Shown here one piece after another: positions 55,234-64,000 of a stretch of 64,000 bases of DNA. The first letter of the stretch is position 1; the number at the start of each line of letters is the position of its first letter. The position numbers and the translations under genes were made by a program. This DNA is from Paraburkholderia caribensis. Its GTDB lineage: Bacteria; Pseudomonadota; Gammaproteobacteria; Burkholderiales; Burkholderiaceae. The notes beneath the pieces were generated by a model. That model made no database searches, was not told the DNA's origin, and worked only from the letters and a program-made list of their open reading frames with translations. The stretch spans positions 868,001-932,000 of the forward strand of contig NZ_CP026101.1 of the NCBI RefSeq assembly GCF_002902945.1. Reading direction: 5' to 3'.

Positions 55234-56313
55234 ATGATTCGAATCGAATGCCAGGCGCAGCTTATTGTGCGGGACAGCAACGGCCAAACGTCCAGCCTGA
55301 CTGACGCTGTGCCGTTACTGTCGCTTGTCGACCAGACGGGCAGCATCGCGCAGGCCGCTGCGCTTAAGGGTTTGTCCTACCGTCACGCATGGGGTTTGCT
55401 ACGCGCCATCGAGACCCAACTGGGCGGGGCGCTAATCGAGAAAGAGCGCGGCCGCGGCTCCGCCCTCTCGGAACTCGGGCGAGCCGTGTTGCGCGCGCAA
55501 CGACTTTGCGGCGAGCGTCTGGACGGCAACATGCAGGCGCTGGCGAGCGAGGTCGCCGCCGATCTGAACCGCTGGCTCGCGCCGCCCGCCGAAGACGTCC
55601 GCATTCATGCCTCGCATGGGTATGCGGTGGCGGCGCTGGTGACGGCGCTCGTCGCCGACGAAGTGCCCCTCGACATCAAATACCGCGACAGCGCCGAGGC
55701 GATCACCGCGCTCGCGCGCGGCGAGTGCGATCTGGCGGGCTTCCATCTGCCGCGCGGCGAGTTTCGCGCGGCATGCGCAGATAAGTATCGTCAGTGGCTC
55801 GATCCGCAGCGACATGTGCTCGTGCATCTGACGCGGCGCAAACAGGGGCTTTTTCTCGCGAAGGGCAATCCGAAGGGAATAGGCGGTCTGACCGACCTCG
55901 CACGCGACGACATCCGCTTCGTCAACCGGCAGCACGGCTCGGGGACGCGCATGTTGATCGATCTTGCGCTGCGGCGCGTCGGAGTCGATCCGGATCGCGT
56001 CAACGGCTATGCGTCGACTGAACTGACCCATTCGGCGATCGCCGCTTTTGTCGCGAGCGGAATGGCGGACGTCGGCTTCGGCGTGGAACCGGCGGCGCAT
56101 CACTTCGGGCTCGACTTCATCCCGGTCGTCGACGAAGACTATTACTTTGCCTGCGACCGCGCGCGCCTGGAGCGCGAGCCGCTGACAACGGTGATGTCGG
56201 TGATGCGCGGCGACACTTTCCGGCAGAGTGTCGCGCATCTGGAGGGCTACGATCCCGGCGACTGCGGGAAACTGCTCGAACTGGAAGCAGGTCTGGAGGA
56301 GAGCGGGGCCTGA
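55234..56313 (+). CDS. ModE-like HTH regulator with periplasmic-binding-protein-like effector domain
   Basis: Protein of 359 aa. Residues 25-90 form a ModE/LysR-like winged helix (LLSLVDQTGSIAQAAALKGLSYRHAWGLLRAIE...IEKERGRGSALSELG). Residues from about 120 to the end resemble the PBP-like domain fused to such regulators (VRIHASHGYAVAALV, CDLAGFHLPRG, RQHGSGTRMLIDLAL, GMADVGFGVEPAAH). It is divergent from fdsG across 134 bp, so it very probably regulates formate dehydrogenase in response to molybdate, formate or a related anion. The effector is inferred. Confidence 0.85.
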   Translation: MIRIECQAQLIVRDSNGQTSSLTDAVPLLSLVDQTGSIAQAAALKGLSYRHAWGLLRAIETQLGGALIEKERGRGSALSELGRAVLRAQRLCGERLDGNMQALASEVAADLNRWLAPPAEDVRIHASHGYAVAALVTALVADEVPLDIKYRDSAEAITALARGECDLAGFHLPRGEFRAACADKYRQWLDPQRHVLVHLTRRKQGLFLAKGNPKGIGGLTDLARDDIRFVNRQHGSGTRMLIDLALRRVGVDPDRVNGYASTELTHSAIAAFVASGMADVGFGVEPAAHHFGLDFIPVVDEDYYFACDRARLEREPLTTVMSVMRGDTFRQSVAHLEGYDPGDCGKLLELEAGLEESGA

Positions 56314-56469
56314 CACACACGGCCCGCGGGACGTCCGGGCGTGCAGGGTAAGCGCCCGTAACAACGAATACGTCTGCAGACGCTGCGCCGCACGACGCTT
56401 TGCGCTAATCTCTACGCTTTCGTAATCCTGCCGCAATTGCGCGGCGCCCGTCTGCCGCACCGATTCGAT

Positions 56470-56736
56470 ATGAAATATCTCGTTCCCGCTTGCGCTGCCG
56501 CCCTCACGGCCGGCGCGTTGTTTGCCACGATGTCCGCTGCTTTCGCGCAGAATTCGCCGGGTGTGCCGGGCGGTATCCTCACCCAGGAGTTCAAGCTGAA
56601 CGAGCATCCGCAGATGCCGTTCGGCGCATCCGCACCGTCGAAGAAATATCAGGGCGACAAGCCTTCGAAATTGCGCAAGCGCGGCGACAACGGCGATCCG
56701 AACGGCTGCAACCTGAAGTGCCCTGAAGATCAGTAA
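56470..56736 (+). CDS. Small secreted protein of unknown function
   Basis: Protein of 88 aa. The signal peptide MKYLVPACAAALTAGALFATMSAAFA is followed by a polar mature part of about 62 residues (QNSPGVPGGILTQEFKLNEHPQMPFG ... RGDNGDPNGCNLKCPEDQ) with two cysteines near the end that may form a disulfide. I do not recognise the family. The start at 56470 is chosen because the signal peptide begins there; an in-frame codon at 56437 adds charged residues. The gene is convergent with the one ending at 56797. Confidence 0.65.
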   Translation: MKYLVPACAAALTAGALFATMSAAFAQNSPGVPGGILTQEFKLNEHPQMPFGASAPSKKYQGDKPSKLRKRGDNGDPNGCNLKCPEDQ

Positions 56737-56796
56737 ATGACGCAACGCACGCGGCGCCTTTCGGCGTCGTGTGCGTCGTCGAAACGGCTGGCCGGA

Positions 56797-57156
56797 TTAC
56801 GGCTTGGCCGTGTGCCATACGTCCTTGAAGCCGTCCCCCTTCATGTCGCCGGGCTTCTCGTCCTTCGCGAAGCGGTAGAGTGGCTTGTTTTTGTACGCCC
56901 ATTGTTTCTGGCCATCCGCGCCGTCGATCACGGTCCAGTCGCCCGACGGCTTGTCGCCGGCGGCTGCTGCGGCGGCGGGCCATGCCGCGGCGCAACCGCC
57001 CGAGCACGCGCTTTTGCCTGGTGTCGTGTCCTTGTCGAAGGTGTAGAGCGTGCGGCCCTCTGCGTCGACGAAACGTCCGTCCATGGTTTTCGGCGGCGCG
57101 GCGAAGGCGGTCTGCTGCACGGCGAGCGCGGCGATGAGAAGGAGAATCTTGCGCAT
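56797..57156 (-). CDS. COG4315-type secreted repeat protein (Yx(F/W/Y)xxD motif)
   Basis: Exported protein of 119 aa. The signal peptide MRKILLLIAALAVQQTAFA is followed by two copies of the family motif: RTLYTFDKDTTPGKSAC and PLYRFAKDEKPGDMKG. Between them lies CSGGCAAAWPA. Proteins of this kind are periplasmic or lipoproteins of unknown function. Here there is no lipid-attachment cysteine at the cleavage site. Monocistronic. Confidence 0.83.
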   Translation of the reverse strand: MRKILLLIAALAVQQTAFAAPPKTMDGRFVDAEGRTLYTFDKDTTPGKSACSGGCAAAWPAAAAAAGDKPSGDWTVIDGADGQKQWAYKNKPLYRFAKDEKPGDMKGDGFKDVWHTAKP

Positions 57157-57534
57157 GATGCGGCTCCTGTTCTGACGTGTTGTGTATGGAGTTTATGCAA
57201 TCGTTCGGTGAGTGCGCGTCTTAAATGCCTTGAATGTGCGCGCATCGAATAAACGGTTGGCGCGCATTGTTATTCCACGCGCTGTTGGTCGAAATGCGAC
57301 CGGTGCATGTGTGCAGCAGGGCCCGTCTTGTTCGAGCGCGGGCTTTTTTCATCTCTCTTCGTTCTGGCCGGACGACGCTCTCGCTATCGCCGGGCGCCTA
57401 AAAGGGCGGCCACCGCGAACGGTATAATTCCCCTGATCTATCAAGAGGCAATGCAAATTGCATTGCGCCGGCCTGCATTGCTGGACACGGGCCGAGTGGC
57501 GAATTCAAGCCCTCGCATACGGGGAATGCCGAGA
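57157..57534. promoter_or_regulatory. Intergenic region with -10 box and 9-1-9 palindrome before glycosyltransferase gene
   Basis: A consensus -10, TATAAT, lies at 57423-57428 and points towards the glycosyltransferase gene; no good -35 is seen. Twenty bases later is a perfect palindrome, GCAATGCAAATTGCATTGC, at 57448-57466, which would be in the transcript start region and could be an operator. The part 57157-57420 shows nothing else I can name. Confidence 0.5.
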
Positions 57535-58662
57535 ATGAAAATACTGCTGACCAACTTCCATACTGGTCGTGGAGGCGGTCACGACACGTACGTCGTGACT
57601 ATTGCGCGCGCCTTGGCCGCGCGTCACGAAGTCTTCGTTGGTGCGCCGAAAACCAGCAGGCTGTTGCAGCATGCGAGCGGCGTCGCGAATATCCGTGCAC
57701 TGCCGATCGAGTTTCCCGCCAAGCTCAAGGACCTCGGGCGCTTCGTCGGTGCGATCCGGCAACTGCGCGCGCTGCTCGAACGCGAGCGCTTCGATGTCGT
57801 TCATGTGAACGGTTCGCCCGATCATCGGCTCGTGCTGCTGGCGACGCTGTTCGCCTCGTTCAAGCGGCCGTATTGCGTGTACACCAAGCACAACACGATC
57901 CGCGTCAAGCGCGACTTCATGACGAAGCTCAAGGCGCGGCGCGCGACGCATCATGTGATCGCCGTGTCGAAGCCGGCAGCGCAACTGCTTGAAGGGTCCG
58001 TGTATGCGGATTGCGGCGTGTCGGTGATTCCGAACGGAGTCGACATTCATTTTTATGCGCCTTTCGACGACTACGCGGCCGCGCGCAGGCGCGACGCGCT
58101 GCTCGGGACCAGGCACGCCGGGAAGCTGGTGGTCGGCACGATTACCGGATTCGACTGGTACAAGGGGACGATGGACATGGTGGCGGCCGTCGCCGCGTTG
58201 CCCGAGGATTTGCGCAAACAGATCGTCCTGGTGGTGGTCGGCACGGAGCCCAATGACGAGCAGCGCAAGGTCATCGAAGCGCTGAACATGGACGAGCATC
58301 TGCTGATCAGCGGCTTTACGGACGACGTCCGCGACTACATCGCGACGTTCGATGCCGGCTTCATGGTGTCGCACGCGGTGGAAAGCAGTTCGTTTGCCTG
58401 CCGCGAGATGATGGCGATGGGCCGGCCGGTGCTCGTCACGCGGTACGCCAGCTTGCCTGAGAACGTCGATGACGACGTGGACGGCTGGATCGTCGAGCCG
58501 CGCGACACGCAGGCGATGACCGCGCGGCTGCGCGCGATGCTCGCGAACCGCAGCCAGTTACCCGCGATGGGACGAAACGCGCGCGCGAAAGCCGAGCGGG
58601 AGTTTTGCAACAGCAAGTTCATTCAGGAAACGGAAGAGGTGTACGAGCGCGCTGCAGCGTGA
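57535..58662 (+). CDS. Glycosyltransferase family 4 (GT-B fold)
   Basis: Protein of 375 aa starting MKILLTNFHTGRGGGHDTYV. The N-terminal donor-independent domain has the Gly-rich loop GRGGGHDTY. The C-terminal part has VIPNGVDIHFY, IVLVVVGTEPND and the E-x7-E-type region SHAVESSSFACREMMAMGRPVLVT. It transfers a sugar from a nucleotide-sugar to an unknown surface acceptor. ATG at 57526 is an equally possible start three codons earlier; GGGGA precedes both. It stands alone, followed by a terminator. Confidence 0.88.
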   Translation: MKILLTNFHTGRGGGHDTYVVTIARALAARHEVFVGAPKTSRLLQHASGVANIRALPIEFPAKLKDLGRFVGAIRQLRALLERERFDVVHVNGSPDHRLVLLATLFASFKRPYCVYTKHNTIRVKRDFMTKLKARRATHHVIAVSKPAAQLLEGSVYADCGVSVIPNGVDIHFYAPFDDYAAARRRDALLGTRHAGKLVVGTITGFDWYKGTMDMVAAVAALPEDLRKQIVLVVVGTEPNDEQRKVIEALNMDEHLLISGFTDDVRDYIATFDAGFMVSHAVESSSFACREMMAMGRPVLVTRYASLPENVDDDVDGWIVEPRDTQAMTARLRAMLANRSQLPAMGRNARAKAEREFCNSKFIQETEEVYERAAA

Positions 58663-58699
58663 CCGCTTTCGCCGTGCGAACGTATTGCGAGCGGCGCGA

Positions 58700-58738
58700 G
58701 GCCCGCGCAGCGTGATGCTGCCGCGGGCTTTATTTTTG
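58700..58738 (+). terminator. Intrinsic terminator of the glycosyltransferase gene
   Basis: Stem GCCCGCG.CAGC against GCTG.CGCGGGC with a GTGAT loop, followed by TTTATTTTT. Confidence 0.85.
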
Positions 58739-58763
58739 CCGGGGAAGGGTATGTCGCGTGTGG

Positions 58764-58991
58764 TTATGGGCGGACGAGCGTCGCGCCGCAGGTCGTGATG
58801 TCGCCGATGTAGGCAATGCGCTTGCCGTTGTGCCGGCGTCGGCCGCTAGCGATGATCGGATATTTGCCGCCGCAGCGCGGACATGCGACCAGGTGACCGT
58901 CGAGCGCGATGGAGATACCTTCATCGGTCAGATCCGGCGTCGCCTCGACGATCTTGCCGCCGTGGTCGGTGATGTCACCGAGGCGGGCCAT
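58764..58991 (-). CDS. PAAR-domain protein (type VI secretion spike tip type)
   Basis: Protein of 75 aa from ATG at 58991 (MARLGDITDHGGKIVEATPDL). It has the PAAR pattern: 'GD.T.HGG' at the start, CPRCGGKYPII in the middle, and a C-terminal GDITTCGATLV with His/Cys residues suited to bind the tip metal. PAAR proteins sharpen the VgrG spike of type VI systems and may carry toxins; this one has only the PAAR domain and no type VI genes around it. A TTG at 59015 with GGGAG 8 nt upstream would add eight residues and has the better ribosome-binding site. Confidence 0.8.
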   Translation of the reverse strand: MARLGDITDHGGKIVEATPDLTDEGISIALDGHLVACPRCGGKYPIIASGRRRHNGKRIAYIGDITTCGATLVRP

Positions 58992-59235
58992 GATGAGTTC
59001 GTCTGTGTGGGTCAATTGTGCATCTCCCGTTTGGTTAGTTGTACTAGGCTGATAAGGCGTGCCGTCGGACTCGGAGGCGGCCGTCCATTTGACGTCAGGT
59101 CAACCGCAGTGACTATCAGAAAAGGTCGAAAACGGGGCGCGAACGAATGCGGAGTCGAGGAGAGCGTCAGCCGGGGCGACGTTGGCCAGTGTATGGAGCA
59201 GGCGCAGGTCGTGTTCGCGTACGGGTGATGGCAAC

Positions 59236-59270
59236 AAAAAACCCGCAGAGCGCTTCGCTGTGCGGGTTTT
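59236..59270 (-). terminator. Terminator of ssrA
   Basis: Stem AAAACCCGCA against TGCGGGTTTT with a structured loop (GCGCTTCGC), followed on the minus strand by a T-run (A-run at 59236-59241). It lies 33 bp after the 3' end of the tmRNA. Confidence 0.85.
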
Positions 59271-59302
59271 CGTACTGCGGCATGCTGCGCCGTATTGAAT
59301 AT

Positions 59303-59672
59303 TGGTGGAGGCGGCGGGAATCGAACCCGCGTCCAGAAGTCCTCCACGACTAGTTCTACATGTTTAGTTCAGTCTTTTGATTTAACCGCAGCGACGCGAA
59401 CGAACACGCTGCGCTACGGCGATTCACTAAATTTTCGACCCGGACGTCGTGACGCCGTCAAGGCTTAACTGACGTATATGACCTCTGTCGGTATTGCTAC
59501 CGGTCTTGCGACACTAGCCCGTCAGTGAACTAGGCAGAGGACGGCGGCCCTTAGGCTGCCAGTGCGAACGTATCGTCGTTTGCAGTTACGTTTTTCCCAT
59601 TGATTAACGAGGTGACGGGTCCTCGACATGCCCTAGCCGCTTCGCAACCCCTGTCGAAACCAGGTCGCCCCC
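59303..59672 (-). ncRNA. ssrA: Transfer-messenger RNA (tmRNA)
   Basis: A one-piece tmRNA of about 370 nt. The 5' end GGGGGCGACC (from 59672) pairs with the 3' end CGCCTCC-ACCA (59303), forming a seven-pair acceptor stem with one G-U pair. The T-arm GGTTCGATTCC is present. The tag frame GCA AAC GAC GAT ACG TTC GCA CTG GCA GCC TAA gives ANDDTFALAA and stop; it lies near 59588-59556. It rescues stalled ribosomes and marks the unfinished proteins for degradation. The CCA is encoded. Minus-strand promoter and terminator are both visible. Confidence 0.96.
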
Positions 59673-59709
59673 ACGGAAGGAATGAGCCACGCAGGCGGCT
59701 CACGTGATC

Positions 59710-59738
59710 ATTTTACAGTAGCGGCGCTCGCGAGTCAC
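59710..59738 (-). promoter_or_regulatory. Promoter of ssrA
   Basis: On the minus strand GTGACT (59738-59733) and TAAAAT (59715-59710) are 17 bp apart, about 38 bp before the mature 5' end. The precursor end would be removed by RNase P. Confidence 0.55.
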
Positions 59739-59780
59739 GGCGAAACGAATGCGCGCGCCCGTAAGTGGCGAATCCGTCCG

Positions 59781-60494
59781 TCAACTGATGTCGCGCAGCA
59801 GGTTATGCAACTCGCCCGTGGTATTGACGACATGCTGGGCGTGCCATTGCGTCGGCGGAATGTCATTGCCGCAATACCCGTACGCCGCCGCGACCGTTAC
59901 CATGCCGGCCGCAAAGCCCGCCTGCACATCGCGCAGATCGTCGCCGACATAGACGACGCGCTCCGGCGGCAGGTCCAGTTCCTTCGCGGCGTGGAACAGC
60001 GGCGCAGGATGGGGTTTCGAATGCGGTGTCGTATCGCCGCTCACGACGCAGCCCGCGCGCGCGCCCAGCCCAAGCTGGGCGACGAGCGGCTCCGTCAGCC
60101 GCGCGACCTTGTTCGTCACGATGCCCCAGCGCACGCCGCGCGCATCGAGATCATCGAGAATGTCACCAATGCCTGGGAACAGCAGCGTTTCGATGCAGAG
60201 ATCCGCTTCGTAGTTTGCCAGGAACTCGTCGCGCATCGACGCGTAATCGTGATGGTCGGGGCCGATGCCGAAGGCGCCGCCGAGCAGCCCGCGCGCACCC
60301 GCTGACGCGAGCGGGCGCAACTGTTCCAGCGGCACCATCTCCAGACCGCGCTCATGGCGCATCTTGTTGACGGCAGCGGCGAGGTCGGGCGCGGTGTCGG
60401 CAAGCGTGCCGTCGAGGTCGAACAGAATGCCCTGGCAAAGACCGACCGATGCTTCTTCGTCTTCGCGCTGTGGCAGGGGCGTGGGATCGCTCAT
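59781..60494 (-). CDS. gph: Phosphoglycolate phosphatase
   Basis: HAD-superfamily hydrolase of 237 aa that removes phosphate from 2-phosphoglycolate. HAD motif I is ILFDLDGTLADTAPDL, motif II GIVTNKV (Thr), motif III KPHPAPLFHAA (Lys) and motif IV VYVGDDLRDVQAG. A head of about 20 residues precedes motif I. It lies 16 bp after ubiG in the same direction; this ubiG-gph pairing is common in related bacteria. Confidence 0.92.
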   Translation of the reverse strand: MSDPTPLPQREDEEASVGLCQGILFDLDGTLADTAPDLAAAVNKMRHERGLEMVPLEQLRPLASAGARGLLGGAFGIGPDHHDYASMRDEFLANYEADLCIETLLFPGIGDILDDLDARGVRWGIVTNKVARLTEPLVAQLGLGARAGCVVSGDTTPHSKPHPAPLFHAAKELDLPPERVVYVGDDLRDVQAGFAAGMVTVAAAYGYCGNDIPPTQWHAQHVVNTTGELHNLLRDIS

Positions 60495-60510
60495 TGAGGT
60501 AGGCGCTGGA

Positions 60511-61209
60511 TCAGGCTTCGCGACGGCACGCGAGCATGTAGTTGACGTCGGTATCGTTCGACACGCCGAAATGGCGCGTGAGCGGGTTGTAGGTGATGCC
60601 CTTGATTTCCACCGTGTGCAGGCCCGCCGCGCGCGCGAAGCCGGCCAGCTCCGACGGACGGATGAAGCGGGCGTAGTCGTGCGTGCCCTTCGGCAGCATG
60701 CGCGCTATGTACTCCGCGCCAACCACTGCAAACAGGTACGACTTCACATTGCGGTTGAGCGTCGAGAAGAACACCCAGCCGCCCGGCTTGACGAGCGTCT
60801 TGCACGCTTCCACGACCTTCGACGGATCGGGCACGTGCTCGAGCATTTCCATGCAGGTGACGACATCGAACGAGGCAGGTTCGCGGGCGGCCAGCGCCTC
60901 TGCGGCGATCTCCTCGTAATTTACCGTTACACCGCTTTCAAGGCTGTGAAGATCCGCGACGCCCAAAGCTTCATTGGAAAGGTCGATTCCCTTCACATCG
61001 GCGCCCAAAGTCGCCATCGACTCCGACAGAATCCCGCCGCCGCAGCCGATATCGAGCACGCGCTTGCCGGCGAGATGCGCGTGCGCGTCGATCCAGTTGA
61101 GCCGCACCGGATTCAGTTCGTGCAATGGTTTGAACTCGGCGTTCGGGTCCCACCAGCGATGCGCGAGATCGCTGAATTTCTGCAGTTCGTGGGGATCGGC
61201 ATTGGTCAT
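60511..61209 (-). CDS. ubiG: 3-demethylubiquinol 3-O-methyltransferase
   Basis: Class I SAM methyltransferase of 232 aa that makes both O-methylations of ubiquinone synthesis. The start at 61209 (MTNADPHELQKFSDLAHRWWDPNAEFKPLHELNPVRL) matches the family's N-terminus exactly. The SAM motif is VLDIGCGGGILSE, then CMEMLEHVPDP. An upstream in-frame codon at 61278 is rejected. The ompA terminator lies 150 bp upstream, so ubiG probably has its own promoter in 61210-61350. Confidence 0.96.
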   Translation of the reverse strand: MTNADPHELQKFSDLAHRWWDPNAEFKPLHELNPVRLNWIDAHAHLAGKRVLDIGCGGGILSESMATLGADVKGIDLSNEALGVADLHSLESGVTVNYEEIAAEALAAREPASFDVVTCMEMLEHVPDPSKVVEACKTLVKPGGWVFFSTLNRNVKSYLFAVVGAEYIARMLPKGTHDYARFIRPSELAGFARAAGLHTVEIKGITYNPLTRHFGVSNDTDVNYMLACRREA

Positions 61210-61356
61210 GACGGATGCGGCCTTGAGGGCGGGAAGGCGGGTGGATCGGAGAAACCCTGAGTATATAGGGCTGCGCATGGGGCGGCAAAACGCGCCGGGT
61301 CGCGCTTGCTGTGCGCCGTCGCGCGCACCGTGAGGCCGCGCGCGGGTGGGGCATAA

Positions 61357-61383
61357 AAAAAGCCCCGCCGAAGCGGGGCTTTA
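61357..61383 (-). terminator. Intrinsic terminator of ompA
   Basis: Stem AGCCCCGC-CGAA-GCGGGGCT (about 61361-61380) followed on the minus strand by seven T (A-run at 61354-61360). Confidence 0.92.
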
Positions 61384-61404
61384 GATACTGCGCTGTTTTG
61401 TAGC

Positions 61405-62055
61405 TTACTGCTTCGAAGTACCGACAACTTCGACTTCCACGCGACGATCCGGTGCGAGGCAGGCGATGAGTTGCTTGCGGTTCTTCTGGTTGCAGCCCGT
61501 CGTGACCGGGTTGCGCTTGCCCTTGCCTTCCGTGTAGATACGGTTGGCTTCGATGCCCTTGCTGACGAGGTATGCCTTGACAGCTTGTGCACGGCGCAGC
61601 GACAGACGGTCGTTGTACTTGTCCGAACCGATGCGGTCGGTGTAGCCCGTGGCCACGACGACTTCCAGGTTCAGGCCTTGAATCTTCGATGCGAGATCGT
61701 CCAGCTTTTCCTTGCCAGCCGGCTTCAGAATTGCCTTGTCGAAGTCGAACAGCGTGTCAGCTTGATACGTGATCTTCTGGCTGGTGATGGCCGGAGCGAC
61801 CGGTGCCGGAGGTGCCGGCGGCGTCGGTGCTTGTGCGACCAGTGCGCCATCGCACTTTGCGTTAGCCGTTGCCGGCGTCCAGAACGCGTCGCGCCAGCAA
61901 AGCTCATTCGTGCCGTTCATCCACACGTATTCGCCGGTGCCGTTCACCCAGTTGTCATTCGTGGCTTGTCGCGACGCCGGCACCGACTGTGCCATAGCGG
62001 ATGCAGCCATAACTGCGGTAGCTGCAATGAACGCGAGCTTTGAAAGTTTATTCAT
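61405..62055 (-). CDS. ompA: OmpA-family outer-membrane protein
   Basis: Protein of 216 aa. The signal peptide MNKLSKLAFIAATAVMAASAMA is followed by a short N-terminal region (about 60 residues, WVNGTGEYVWMNGTNELCWRDAFW) with two cysteines and a Pro/Ala-rich linker. The C-terminal OmpA peptidoglycan-binding domain spans about residues 95-210: FDFDKAILKPAGKEKLDDL, GYTDRIGSDKYNDRLSLRRAQAV and the C-terminal NRKQLIACLAPDRRVEVEV. There is no eight-stranded barrel, so it is a short betaproteobacterial OmpA type. GAGGAG lies just before the start; TATACT at 62137-62132 is a likely -10. Confidence 0.92.
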   Translation of the reverse strand: MNKLSKLAFIAATAVMAASAMAQSVPASRQATNDNWVNGTGEYVWMNGTNELCWRDAFWTPATANAKCDGALVAQAPTPPAPPAPVAPAITSQKITYQADTLFDFDKAILKPAGKEKLDDLASKIQGLNLEVVVATGYTDRIGSDKYNDRLSLRRAQAVKAYLVSKGIEANRIYTEGKGKRNPVTTGCNQKNRKQLIACLAPDRRVEVEVVGTSKQ

Positions 62056-62557
62056 ATTTCTCCTCTCGAAATTGAGATTACCGCAGGTTTACTGCGAGCC
62101 TGTTGACAAAGACCAGTCATACATTGCTCGAAGTATAACATCGGTGCGGAACAAAAGACGCTGTGCGTAGACTTCGAGCAGTGTCTAACTTTGTGCGTTG
62201 GCATTTTGCCATATCGTTCCCTTCCGACGATAAAAAAATCCGCCCCCTATTCATACGCCCGGTCGAATGTGGTGCATGCGCAACAAAAGGTGTCAAGTTC
62301 GTCAAGAGCCCGCCGGAGGCGGTTTCGGGCGGCTTGCGAGGGAGCATTTTTCGGGCCTGGTCACCACGCGTGCGAGGCGCTTCCAGGTGCCGTTTTCGCG
62401 CGTCCCACTAATAGGTATACGCATGTCGCCGGGAGCGGATGCGGTGCATGGTAGAATCGCGTGATGCGCTGCGCTCGCAGATGCATAGGGGTAGGCCCAA
62501 GCGGTGGGGTGAAGAACGCGTTTCCCTCATCGTCTTCGCGCGTAAACGATACGGACA
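62056..62557. other. Intergenic region between divergent ompA and gyrA
   Basis: About 500 bp. The minus-strand -10 for ompA (TATACT, 62137-62132) and a possible plus-strand -10 for gyrA (TAGAAT, 62452-62457) are the only signals I can name. Short open frames here have no support. The AT-rich part is 62150-62270. Confidence 0.45.

Positions 62558-64000
<1,443 letters not shown>

Noticed and set aside
59303..59378. A tRNA gene suggested by the T-arm and CCA end
   Set aside because: The sequence is the 3' part of the tmRNA; there is no anticodon arm, and the 5' acceptor half lies 370 nt away at 59672.

Overview
The window looks like a chromosomal segment of a Paraburkholderia/Burkholderia-type betaproteobacterium. 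It is GC-rich throughout. It carries a soluble NAD-dependent formate dehydrogenase set (fdsGBA-D), the ompA-ubiG-gph neighbourhood next to gyrA, a tmRNA whose tag reads ANDDTFALAA, and a DUF2968 protein. This assignment rests on gene families and gene order read by eye; no database search was run.

Layout. 1-3434: 5' part of pepN, a DUF4136-type lipoprotein, and a GDT1/UPF0016 manganese-exporter-type gene behind a yybP-ykoY riboswitch. 4192-20300: one tightly overlapping, co-directional operon of fifteen genes for an aryl polyene (APE) pigment. It encodes a chain-length-factor-like ketosynthase, acyltransferase, two ACPs, a membrane protein, an adenylation-dehydratase fusion, a glycosyltransferase-acyltransferase fusion, an aromatic amino acid ammonia-lyase, a thioesterase, a LolA-like carrier, an MMPL exporter, a ketosynthase, dehydratase and ketoreductase, and two further ketosynthases. 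20390-23474: two paralogous small exported proteins, then a divergent methyltransferase / flavin-halogenase-like pair that could decorate the pigment.

24412-32023: purine catabolism, all on the minus strand: guanine deaminase, an adenine-deaminase-type enzyme, and xdhC-xdhB-xdhA. 33165-43520: dsbB, an amidase, a CPA2 antiporter, a PuuD-like hydrolase with a long disordered head, DUF2968, an unrecognised membrane-anchored protein, a GNAT enzyme and a CitA-like citrate transporter. 43632-48878: a TPR protein, an ArsR-CDF metal-efflux operon with a clear operator, and a class A flavin monooxygenase. 49804-56313: formate dehydrogenase fdsGBA-D with a divergent ModE-like regulator. 56470-64000: small exported proteins, a GT4 glycosyltransferase, a PAAR protein, ssrA, gph, ubiG, ompA and the 5' part of gyrA.

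The most unusual feature is a family of three non-coding elements of about 663 bp (23587-24248, 32289-32951, 48990-49652). Each is almost entirely a nested inverted repeat: 117-bp near-identical ends, then further inverted blocks around a central loop of about 90 nt. Their ends are tandemly duplicated with a period of about 60 nt at two sites, and simple-sequence tracts abut them. I do not recognise a named family.

How the genes work together. In the APE operon the ammonia-lyase probably makes an aryl-acrylate starter and the adenylation domain loads it on an ACP. KS/CLF, KR and DH proteins extend it to a conjugated polyene. The GT/acyltransferase proteins attach it to a lipid-type anchor, and LolA/MMPL proteins move it to the outer membrane. 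Purine bases released by the deaminases feed xanthine dehydrogenase, whose cofactor handling is served by XdhC. Formate dehydrogenase and xanthine dehydrogenase are both molybdenum enzymes.
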